In this document: one piece after another, positions 1 to 6,019 of the stretch | How the letters are laid out: every line of letters starts with the position of its first letter | Numbering within the stretch: the stretch's first letter is position 1 | NCBI GenBank assembly: GCA_011389755.1 | Contig: JAABTR010000152.1 | Span: forward strand, 1 to 16,213 | Direction of reading: 5' to 3' | DNA length: 16,213 nucleotides | Origin: Deltaproteobacteria bacterium | GTDB lineage: Bacteria > Myxococcota_A > Polyangia > JAAYKL01 | Translations under genes and position numbers: made by a program | Notes under the pieces: model-generated | The model's database searches: none | What the model saw: the letters and a program-made list of their open reading frames with translations, nothing else | What the model was told of the DNA's origin: nothing

Positions 1-22
1 CCCTTTGGAATCGATCGGTGGG

Positions 23-41
23 AAAGCCCCCAAAAGGGGCT
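23..41 (-). terminator. Possible intrinsic terminator after the GIDE-like gene
   Basis: On the minus strand, immediately after the stop codon of the 42-551 gene, the sequence reads AGCCCC, a TTTTG loop, then GGGGCT: a perfect 6 bp GC-rich stem at 25-41. It is followed by only a short T run before CCC. The stem and position are right for a Rho-independent terminator, but the U-tract is weak. It could also serve a gene arriving from the left of the window on the other strand. Confidence 0.4.
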
Positions 42-551
42 CTAGCGCTTCTTTTTCCGGAGCTTGCGATCGCCGACAACGCCGGCCGCGACGGCCTGTT
101 TTTCCAAGATGGTGACTTCTTTGAGCTTCATCACCTTCTCGCCGTCTGCCATTTTCACTTTTCCGCGAACCCGCACCCGCGCCCCGGGCATCACCAGCTC
201 TTCGAGTCCTTGGAAAGTCTGACCGTACTGTCTCGAGAGCGACACGTGGTCCTGGTGCCCAAAGGTGCTCTTGCGGGGCGGCTCCACATGCAAAACGCCA
301 CCGTCCATCTCCAGCTCAAATGACGCGTAGCCTTGGGCTTCCTTTATCTTGTGGGCCGCCACCGCCTTCTCTCCTGCCATGAAGAAAAAGGACCGGTAGA
401 AGAAAGCCGCGCAGTTTTGCTGGCGGACCGGAGACCGCAGGGGCTCCGTGACGCGGACCACGCCCTCGGCGATGTTGAGTCCGGGCTCGACTGCGTCGAG
501 CTTACCCGTGGGCTCGGGATCTTTGATGAAGGTCTTGATTGCTCGCAACAT
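42..551 (-). CDS. Small conserved protein, possibly GIDE-like/OB-fold
   Basis: A 169-residue protein of uncertain function. The start at 551 is chosen over an in-frame ATG at 713 because GAGG lies 9 bases upstream and a promoter-like pair sits just beyond; the longer version would run through that promoter. Residues 29-52 (EGVV..TEPLRSP......CAAFFYR) and the later EELVMPGARVRVRGKV (117-132) resemble the layout of GIDE domains, which have a Gly-Val strand, an L.SP motif, an aromatic pair after a Cys and a final pG..v.v.G strand. No transmembrane segment or RING finger is visible, so it would not be a ubiquitin ligase-type protein like the eukaryotic members. The C-terminus is very basic (DRKLRKKKR), suggesting nucleic-acid or membrane-surface contact. 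It stands alone, divergent from obg. The coding call is firm; the family call is tentative. Confidence 0.6.
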   Translation of the reverse strand: MLRAIKTFIKDPEPTGKLDAVEPGLNIAEGVVRVTEPLRSPVRQQNCAAFFYRSFFFMAGEKAVAAHKIKEAQGYASFELEMDGGVLHVEPPRKSTFGHQDHVSLSRQYGQTFQGLEELVMPGARVRVRGKVKMADGEKVMKLKEVTILEKQAVAAGVVGDRKLRKKKR

Positions 552-571
552 GGTACTAACCTCGGCCGTGC

Positions 572-600
572 ACCATAGAGGCGACGGACCCGCTTGACAA
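572..600 (-). promoter_or_regulatory. Putative sigma70-type promoter for the GIDE-like gene
   Basis: Reading the minus strand, TTGTCA (600-595, 5 of 6 to consensus), a 17-base spacer and TATGGT (577-572, 4 of 6) form a vegetative-type promoter. The predicted start near 565 leaves a short leader that just contains the GAGG ribosome-binding site of the 551 start. The same bases read on the plus strand contain TTGACA at 594-599, but no good -10 follows it there. Prediction from consensus only. Confidence 0.4.
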
Positions 601-659
601 GCTTCGAACGGCTCTAGACACGTTTTTTCTTTTCGATTCGCCTCGAAGTCGACCTCCGA

Positions 660-688
660 TTGACCGGCGCGCCCCGACCGGCTAAACA
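660..688 (+). promoter_or_regulatory. Putative promoter for obg
   Basis: TTGACC (660-665, 5 of 6), a 17-base spacer and TAAACA (683-688, 3 of 6) lie about 50 bases before the obg start, giving a leader of roughly 40 bases. The -10 is poor, so this is a candidate only. The rest of the 185-base divergent gap shows no clear operator or RNA element. Confidence 0.3.
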
Positions 689-736
689 CCCTAAGGGCTC
701 GCGAGCGCCACAAACAGCGACGAGGATGTCTAGAAT

Positions 737-1804
737 ATGCGTTTTATCGATGAAGTGACTCTCCCGGTCAAGGCCGGCGACGGCGGCAACGGCATCGCGT
801 CCTTCCGAAGAGAGCGGTATCAGCCCCGCGGGGGCCCCTGCGGCGGCGACGGCGGGCAGGGCGGCGACGTGGTTTTTGTGGGAGACCGCAACGTGGGCAC
901 CTTGCTCGACCTGCAACACGTGCCCCAGATCAAGGCCAAGCGCGGCGGGGACGGGCAGAGCAACGACTGCCACGGCCGTGGCGCGCCGCCCCTCGTCGTC
1001 CGCGTGCCCGTCGGCACCATGATCCACGACGAGGGCACCGGGGAGCTCGTGGGTGACATCACCGAGGACGAGCAGCCCCTCGTCGTCGCAACGGGGGGAC
1101 GGGGCGGCCGCGGGAACATGCACTTCGCCACCTCCTCGAACAGGGCGCCGCGAAGATGCGAAGCCGGGCAGCCCGGACAAGAGCGGCGCCTCCGGCTGGA
1201 GCTGAAGCTCCTGGCCGATGTGGGCCTGCTCGGTCTGCCCAACGTCGGCAAATCCACTTTGATATCGCGGCTGTCAAAGGCCAAACCCAAAATCGCCGAC
1301 TACCCCTTCACCACCTTGGTGCCCAACCTGGGCGTGGTCTCTTTGGGAACCGGCGCGTCCTTCGTCGTGGCCGACATCCCAGGGCTCATAAAGGGGGCGT
1401 CTGAGGGCGCCGGGCTCGGCATCCGGTTCCTCAAGCACGTCCAACGCTCGGCGGTGCTGTTGCACATCTGCGCCCTCGGCCTGGACGGGACCGACAACAT
1501 GCTCGCCGACTTCGAAGACCTCTCGGGTGAGCTCAAGTCGTTCGACCAAGAGCTCGCGCGCAGGCCGCGCCTCGTGTCCGTCAATAAAATCGACGTGACC
1601 GAGGCCCGCGACGCCGCGCAGGAGTTCGAACGAAAGATCCGAGCTTCGGGTTTCGATGTGGTGTTCATCTCCGCAGCCACCGGCGAGGGGCTGGACGAGC
1701 TGAAGCGCAAGCTCGAGGCCCTGGTCCGAGAGGCCCGATCCCAAGCCGAACAGACCGCCGACGAGGACGTCTCCGAAGGGGACTCGGGCCCCGGCCCAGC
1801 CTAG
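737..1804 (+). CDS. obg: Obg/CgtA family GTPase
   Basis: A 355-residue GTPase that binds the 50S ribosomal subunit and takes part in late ribosome assembly and stress responses (family knowledge). Residues 1-158 are the glycine-rich Obg fold (GDGGNGIASFRRERYQP..GGP.GGDGG.GG; GGRGGRGN at 120-127). The G domain follows: G1 GLPNVGKST (166-174), switch I ADYPFTTL.P (187-196), G3 DIPGL (213-217), G4 NKID (283-286) and G5 SAATGEG (312-318). All nucleotide-binding motifs are intact. The last 25 residues are an acidic tail and there is no OCT domain, as is usual outside Firmicutes and Actinobacteria. GAGGA about 10 bases upstream supports the ATG. No ribosomal protein genes (rplU, rpmA) lie just upstream, unlike the common arrangement. 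Its TAG stop overlaps that of the convergent kinase gene. Confidence 0.97.
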   Translation: MRFIDEVTLPVKAGDGGNGIASFRRERYQPRGGPCGGDGGQGGDVVFVGDRNVGTLLDLQHVPQIKAKRGGDGQSNDCHGRGAPPLVVRVPVGTMIHDEGTGELVGDITEDEQPLVVATGGRGGRGNMHFATSSNRAPRRCEAGQPGQERRLRLELKLLADVGLLGLPNVGKSTLISRLSKAKPKIADYPFTTLVPNLGVVSLGTGASFVVADIPGLIKGASEGAGLGIRFLKHVQRSAVLLHICALGLDGTDNMLADFEDLSGELKSFDQELARRPRLVSVNKIDVTEARDAAQEFERKIRASGFDVVFISAATGEGLDELKRKLEALVREARSQAEQTADEDVSEGDSGPGPA

Positions 1805-3387
1805 GTGAACGAACTGCGGGCCTGGCCTATGGCCCTCTCCAACATCGGCCGGAGCATCTCAGCCAGCTCGTCGGAGTCCACCGGCTTGGTCAAGATGTGG
1901 TCCACGCGCAGTTTTCGCAAGATATCCACTTCCACGCGGCCCATGTTCTGGCTCACCACGACGATCTGCATCTCCTTGTTGGCGTCGTCGCCCCGGACCG
2001 TGGCCACGAGCTCGATGCCGTTAATGCCGGGGAGCTGCAGCTCCGAGATGAGCACGTGGGGCCGGACCGATTCGATCATCTCGAGGGCCAGCTCTCCATC
2101 GGTGGCCGAGCTGACCCGGCAGCCGGGAACAACGGCCTTGGCGGTGCCGTGCACCAGGTTTCGGAAGTTCGCGTCAGTGTCGACGACGAGCAGTCGACCG
2201 CGACCGCCGCCGGTGCTCTTCCGGACCCCCGCGCGGGAGGCGCGGTGGGCCAAAGGCGGTCTGCTCGAAGAACGCCCCAGCGGATCGCGCAGCCCGGTGG
2301 GCACCAAGGAGGCCCGCGCCGGTTCAGCCTCGACGGTCTGCCGTACCTCGAGGAGATCGTCGAGCACCTCCTGCGCCGACTGGTAGCGCGCGTTGGGATC
2401 CTTGGACAGGGCGCGCATCAAGATGTCGTCCAGCTCCGCGGGTAACCCAGGTCGCCGCTCGGAGGGGAACGCCGGCATCTGGGAGATGTGCTTGCGCAGG
2501 ATCTCCACCCAGGTCTCGCCGTTGAAGGGGAGGGTCCCGGTGAGCAGCTCGTAGGCCGTCGCGCCCATTGAATAGATGTCCGTCAAGATCGAGCGGTCAG
2601 CGCCGGGTTTACCCTCCACGAGCTCCGGCGCGATGTAGGCGGGCGTGCCCGCGAGCGCCCGAATCTTCTCGTCCACCTGCACCATTCGCACGAGACCGAA
2701 ATCCATGATCACGCAGCGGGTGGGGTCTCCGGCCAAGATGATGTTGCCCGGCTTCAGGTCCCGGTGCACGGCGCCGGCCTGGTGGATGGCGCACAAGCCG
2801 CTGATGGCCTCGACCAGCATGTCCAAGGCGTCCCGAAGGGGGACGTAGAAACCGCGGGCGTTGTGGGCGTCGATGAGGCTCTCGAGCGTCTCGCCCTCGA
2901 GGTACTCCATGACGAAATAAGGCGTGCCCCCGTGCTCTCCATAGGTATAGATTTGCACGACGTTGTTGTCGTGTACCGCGGCCATTCCAACCGCTTCTTG
3001 TCGAAATCGCTGGGCACAATCCACTGACTCGGCGAGCTGAGGCAAGAGAAACTTGACAGCCACCCTCCTGCGCAGGGCGATATCCTCCGCCAAAAAGACC
3101 GTCCCCATGGCGCCGCGTCCAAGCTCGGTGAGCAAACGATACTTACCTTCGAGGGTCACCTGGCCCGGCTTCGGCCCCTCTTGTGCGTGGATGGACAAAG
3201 GCGAGCTTCCCCGACGCGAGGTGTGTTCCAACCCCGGCGACGACTCGAAATAGTCCTCGGTGGCGCGCGCAGCTGCGGGCCGGGGAGGCACGGGAGTCGA
3301 GTATCTCGAACCAATTCCCCGCTGCCGGCACAAGTCGCAAAGCGCGTGCCCTTCGGACACCGGAGCCCCACAGACTTCACATCGCAT
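1801..3387 (-). CDS. Ser/Thr protein kinase with N-terminal zinc ribbon and C-terminal receiver-like domain
   Basis: A 528-residue cytoplasmic signalling protein; no transmembrane helix is visible. In order: a short zinc ribbon (C3, C6, C17, C20); a low-complexity linker; a eukaryotic-type kinase domain at about 82-350; a basic Ser/Pro-rich linker; and a response-regulator receiver fold at about 396-525. The kinase looks active: glycine loop LGRGAMGTVF (89-98), Lys112 in VAVK, HRD at 208-210 with Asn215, DFG at 229-231 and APE at 253-255. The receiver is degenerate. The usual phospho-acceptor Asp is Glu449 (LISELQLPG), and the N-terminal acidic pair is Asp403-Thr404. Ser479 and Lys501 of the switch are present. 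The natural reading is that the receiver is a phosphate-independent interaction or output module. GGAAGG 6 bases before the ATG supports the start. It is last in the minus-strand run; 121 bases separate it from the hydrolase gene, so it may have its own promoter, but I found no convincing one. Confidence 0.95.
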   Translation of the reverse strand: MRCEVCGAPVSEGHALCDLCRQRGIGSRYSTPVPPRPAAARATEDYFESSPGLEHTSRRGSSPLSIHAQEGPKPGQVTLEGKYRLLTELGRGAMGTVFLAEDIALRRRVAVKFLLPQLAESVDCAQRFRQEAVGMAAVHDNNVVQIYTYGEHGGTPYFVMEYLEGETLESLIDAHNARGFYVPLRDALDMLVEAISGLCAIHQAGAVHRDLKPGNIILAGDPTRCVIMDFGLVRMVQVDEKIRALAGTPAYIAPELVEGKPGADRSILTDIYSMGATAYELLTGTLPFNGETWVEILRKHISQMPAFPSERRPGLPAELDDILMRALSKDPNARYQSAQEVLDDLLEVRQTVEAEPARASLVPTGLRDPLGRSSSRPPLAHRASRAGVRKSTGGGRGRLLVVDTDANFRNLVHGTAKAVVPGCRVSSATDGELALEMIESVRPHVLISELQLPGINGIELVATVRGDDANKEMQIVVVSQNMGRVEVDILRKLRVDHILTKPVDSDELAEMLRPMLERAIGQARSSFT

Positions 3388-3508
3388 CTTTTGCCTTCCG
3401 ATGTTTTTGCTCAGGTAGCGCCAGGTGGTTCATTCTAGAAGAACTTAACGCCCCGAGCGGCGGGCTTGCAAGACCCCAATTCAAAGCACCGATGGGGACT
3501 CTTTTATT

Positions 3509-4150
3509 TCAGGTCCAGATGCGGTCTCCCAGGAAGGGGTTTCGCTCCTTCTCCAGGCCGATGGTGGTGGCCGGACCGTGGCCGGGCAATGCAGCGAGAT
3601 CGGGCCCCAGGACGAGGAGCTTGCTCTTGATGGAGTCGATGAGCGTCTCATAGCTGCCGCCGGGAAGATCCGTGCGCCCGATGGAGCCGGCAAACAGCGT
3701 GTCTCCAACGACGACGAAGTCGTCGAACGCAAAGCAGACCCCACCGGGGGAGTGCCCCGGCGTGTGTATCACTTTGCCCCGATGCTCTCCCACCTCGACC
3801 GCATCTCCATCGGACAGGCGCCGGTCCACCGTGGGTATCTCCATCCGAGGCAGACCGAACAAGGCGGCCTGCTCGGGCATGCTGTCGAGGAGCAGGGCGT
3901 CGTCCGGGTGCATCGCGAACGGGACCTCAAAGCGTTTTTGGATCTCCACGACCCCTCCGGCGTGGTCGATGTGACCGTGGGTGTTGAAGATGCCCACGAC
4001 CTTAAGGCCGAGGCTCAAAGCCGCCTCCACCAGTCGATCCGGCTCGGCGCCCGGATCTATGAAGATCGCCTGCTTGGATACGTCGTCCCAGACCAGGTAG
4101 CAGTTCTCCTGAAAAGGGCCGTTTACGATGACTTCGTACTTGAGCGACAT
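3509..4150 (-). CDS. Metallo-beta-lactamase-fold hydrolase, glyoxalase II-like
   Basis: A 213-residue MBL-fold enzyme of the short glyoxalase II-like (YcbL) type. Such proteins hydrolyse thiolesters such as S-lactoylglutathione or related substrates, but the substrate cannot be read from sequence. The metal ligands are complete: THGHIDH (H58, H60, D62, H63), H133 in HTPGHSPGG, D150 in VVGDTLF and H191 in LPGHGP. It lacks the C-terminal helical domain of classical glyoxalase II, as expected at this length. There is no signal peptide, so it is probably cytoplasmic. The ATG has an excellent AAGGAG site after a T-rich stretch. It begins 23 bases after the outer-membrane protein gene, so the two are very likely co-transcribed. 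Confidence 0.92.
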   Translation of the reverse strand: MSLKYEVIVNGPFQENCYLVWDDVSKQAIFIDPGAEPDRLVEAALSLGLKVVGIFNTHGHIDHAGGVVEIQKRFEVPFAMHPDDALLLDSMPEQAALFGLPRMEIPTVDRRLSDGDAVEVGEHRGKVIHTPGHSPGGVCFAFDDFVVVGDTLFAGSIGRTDLPGGSYETLIDSIKSKLLVLGPDLAALPGHGPATTIGLEKERNPFLGDRIWT

Positions 4151-4173
4151 AAATTAACTCCTTAAAAAAAAAT

Positions 4174-5346
4174 TCAAAACGCTATTGAAACGCCGAAGTT
4201 GATGACCGGGTAGATCCACTCCCTCTTCTTGTCCCCCGGATCATCGACGTACTCCGCGCACTCGGCGCTCGGATCCGACGAGTTGCACACCCGGGATGGG
4301 TAGTTTTGACAGACCGCCAGTTCGGCCTCTGTGAGCCCGTCTTCGCCCCCTGTGCAAGGCTGGGGCTCCTCCTCAAAGCGGGACCCCCACAAGACGGCCT
4401 CTTCTGCGTCCGACCACTCGCAGCCTTGCTCTGACTCGCACTCATACATGCGCCGACCAAACTGGTCTTTCACCACGAAATCGTCGTCGACCCCGTAAAC
4501 CTTGGTGCGATCGTACCAGTGGTGAGTGAACAAGACCCTCACGTTCAAGCTGACCCGCTCGCCGATGCGGATGTGGGCGCCGACGCCGCCGCCCAAAAAC
4601 CAGCTATCGGCCTCGCGCCAGCTGCTCCACTCGAACTCTCGCCCCCCGAGCACCGCGAGATACGGGGCCACGCTCTTCGACAGCAAGAAGACGTACTGGA
4701 CCTGGGGCATGATGGTGAGCTCTTCGGGGTTGTCCTCGTCGGAGAAGATGTGGGTGTAGGAGACCTCCGCGCCCAGGGCGAGATTGTCGATGACGTAGCG
4801 GCGGTAGGCTCCGGAGACTCCCAAAAAGAAATAATCCGAGTACCCGGCCGTGGCCAGCCCCACCGAGACCTCCTGCATGCCCTTTTCGAACCTCTTTTGA
4901 AACAGCTCCTCCGGATCCGCGCCCTCTTCTTCGGCCGGCTCCTCCCAGACCCCGGCGGGGGCCTGCACCTCTTCGGTCTGCCACTCCTTCTCCGCCTGGG
5001 CGCCCGGGGCCGACGTGGGCCGTTCATCGGGGACGACGGCCGCCGGAGAGTCCTTAGAGGCGGCCTGCTCCGGCTGTTCGTCCGGGGCAGTGTCCGTATC
5101 GGCCTCCAGCTCCGAGGCGGTGTCGCCTTCAGGGGCGTCAGGATCGGTCTGCCCCTCGAGGGGCTCGGTCTGCTCGCCCTCGCCGGCTGTGGGATCGGTG
5201 TCTGAATCCGGCTTCGCCTCGCCGGCGTCCGTGCCTGGGCCCTCCTCGGGCCGATCCGCGACATCTTCCGAACTTTGAGCGAGCGCCCGTCCATTCAGTA
5301 ACGAGGCGCAGGCGCACACCAAGACGAACGTGATGATTCTATGCAT
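4174..5346 (-). CDS. Outer-membrane beta-barrel protein with acidic linker and Cys-rich loop
   Basis: A 390-residue envelope protein of unknown function. The start at 5346 is chosen over an in-frame ATG at 5457 because it gives a clean signal peptide (MHR, hydrophobic core, ALA before Gln24). Residues 25-150 are a low-complexity Asp/Glu/Pro/Thr/Ala segment, probably a disordered periplasmic or surface linker. From about 157 the protein has alternating, aromatic-rich strands typical of an OmpA/OprF-sized barrel (GLATAGYSDYFFLGVSGAYRRY, Y.THIF, GVGAHIRIGERVSLNVRVLFTHHWY). It ends in VINFGVSIAF with a terminal Phe, the usual BAM recognition signature. Just before the last strand, residues 303-363 hold six cysteines (303, 309, 331, 346, 354, 363) in an acidic loop. 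No Shine-Dalgarno sequence precedes the start. It lies between the PilZ gene (37-base gap) and the hydrolase gene. Confidence 0.85.
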   Translation of the reverse strand: MHRIITFVLVCACASLLNGRALAQSSEDVADRPEEGPGTDAGEAKPDSDTDPTAGEGEQTEPLEGQTDPDAPEGDTASELEADTDTAPDEQPEQAASKDSPAAVVPDERPTSAPGAQAEKEWQTEEVQAPAGVWEEPAEEEGADPEELFQKRFEKGMQEVSVGLATAGYSDYFFLGVSGAYRRYVIDNLALGAEVSYTHIFSDEDNPEELTIMPQVQYVFLLSKSVAPYLAVLGGREFEWSSWREADSWFLGGGVGAHIRIGERVSLNVRVLFTHHWYDRTKVYGVDDDFVVKDQFGRRMYECESEQGCEWSDAEEAVLWGSRFEEEPQPCTGGEDGLTEAELAVCQNYPSRVCNSSDPSAECAEYVDDPGDKKREWIYPVINFGVSIAF

Positions 5347-5353
5347 GGGCCCG

Positions 5354-5381
5354 ATAATAGCGCGACCAGAGTTCGAATCAA
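5354..5381 (-). promoter_or_regulatory. Putative promoter giving a leaderless outer-membrane protein mRNA
   Basis: On the minus strand TTGATT (5381-5376, 4 of 6), a 16-base spacer and TATTAT (5359-5354, 5 of 6) fill the gap between the PilZ stop and the outer-membrane protein ATG. The predicted transcription start falls at 5347-5346, on the start codon itself. That would make a leaderless transcript and fits the missing ribosome-binding site. The gene could still also be read through from the PilZ promoter. Confidence 0.4.
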
Positions 5382-5383
5382 GC

Positions 5384-5851
5384 TCAGTCGTCGCAGCGTG
5401 AGGGCAGAACCCACATGGGGACGGTGTTTTCTCGAACCGGCGGCGGAGGCGCCGCAAAGGGGGAAGGATGCGCCGCGAGCTGCTTGCGCCACCTTATCTC
5501 CCGCATCATCTGGCCCACGATCTCGTTGCGGCGGTACTCGATGAACTCCTGGATGAGCCGCTCGTCCTTGCCGGCCATGGCCAAGAAACGAATGCCCGAT
5601 CCGCAATTTTTGGGACTGACCCGGTCGAAGACGACCTCGCCGAGGGCCCAGACGGTCTGCGCTGCTTCGGGGACCGGGATCTCGAGCTGGACCTTGCGCG
5701 GCCCGAGCCGATTGAAGCTCTTAGGCTTGACGGTGAACACGCCGGTGGCGCTGAAATTCACCACGCTGGAGGTGTTTGGGTTTTCCTGATTGATCTCGGT
5801 GATCATGCGACAATCCGGGACGCGCAACGCGTGACGACGCTCGATGCCCAT
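5384..5851 (-). CDS. PilZ-domain protein, probable c-di-GMP receptor
   Basis: A 155-residue single-domain PilZ protein. The two c-di-GMP contact motifs are present: RxxxR as R6-HAL-R10 in ERRHALRV, and (D/N)xSxxG as N32-F-S34-AT-G37, followed by strands ending in GSGIRFLA. The domain covers about residues 3-110. The tail is an amphipathic helix-like segment (DERLIQEFIEYRRNEIVGQMMREI) and a Pro-rich end. PilZ proteins pass c-di-GMP levels to motility, adhesion or exopolysaccharide systems, usually through a partner; the partner here is unknown. A strong AAGGAGG site fixes the start. It is the first gene of the minus-strand run and is divergent from the radical SAM gene. Confidence 0.9.
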   Translation of the reverse strand: MGIERRHALRVPDCRMITEINQENPNTSSVVNFSATGVFTVKPKSFNRLGPRKVQLEIPVPEAAQTVWALGEVVFDRVSPKNCGSGIRFLAMAGKDERLIQEFIEYRRNEIVGQMMREIRWRKQLAAHPSPFAAPPPPVRENTVPMWVLPSRCDD

Positions 5852-5883
5852 GGCGGCCTCCTTGTTATCCTACACTTGGCCAC

Positions 5884-5912
5884 ACTGTAGCGACATGTGA
5901 TACACGCGTCAA
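5884..5912 (-). promoter_or_regulatory. Putative sigma70-type promoter for the PilZ gene
   Basis: On the minus strand TTGACG (5912-5907, 5 of 6), a 17-base spacer and TACAGT (5889-5884, 4 of 6) lie about 33 bases before the PilZ ATG. This predicts a leader of about 25 bases carrying AAGGAGG. Spacing and position make it one of the better promoter candidates in the window. Confidence 0.5.
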
Positions 5913-5976
5913 AAAAACCGCCTCGGCGACGCCAGATGTGTTCACGGCAGCACTGGCCACCTCCCCGCCTTTCTGC

Positions 5977-5999
5977 TAAGTCCATTAAAAGTATAAAAA
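5977..5999 (+). promoter_or_regulatory. AT-rich block with TATAAA upstream of the radical SAM gene
   Basis: In otherwise GC-rich sequence, 5977-6003 is strongly A/T-rich and contains TATAAA (5992-5997, 5 of 6 to the -10 consensus). No recognisable -35 lies 16-18 bases upstream, so the promoter may be activator-dependent, use another sigma factor, or lie elsewhere. A start near 6003 would leave only about 17 bases before the ATG at 6020. No strong ribosome-binding site is present there; AAGG at 6001-6004 is too far from the ATG. Confidence 0.3.
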
Positions 6000-6019
6000 A
6001 AAGGTTCGAGTTCCTGCCC

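Noticed and set aside
3408..3424. Sigma54-like element on the minus strand (CTGGCGCTACCTGAGCA, GG and GC at -24/-12 spacing) before the kinase gene
   Set aside because: The TT before the -12 GC is missing, and the implied start would fall inside the ribosome-binding site of the kinase gene.
3388..3508. Hairpin in the gap between the hydrolase and kinase genes (GCCCCGAG/CGGCGGGC)
   Set aside because: Only four consecutive pairs form before a mismatch and there is no T-tract; it is not convincing as a terminator.
5347..5457. N-terminal extension of the outer-membrane protein from an ATG at 5457
   Set aside because: It would bury the signal peptide behind 37 Arg-rich residues and overlap the PilZ coding region.
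5897..6019. N-terminal extension of the radical SAM protein from an ATG at 5897
   Set aside because: The extra 41 residues are basic and unlike the family, and overlap the divergent promoter region; the conserved MKVTFIYP start is at 6020.
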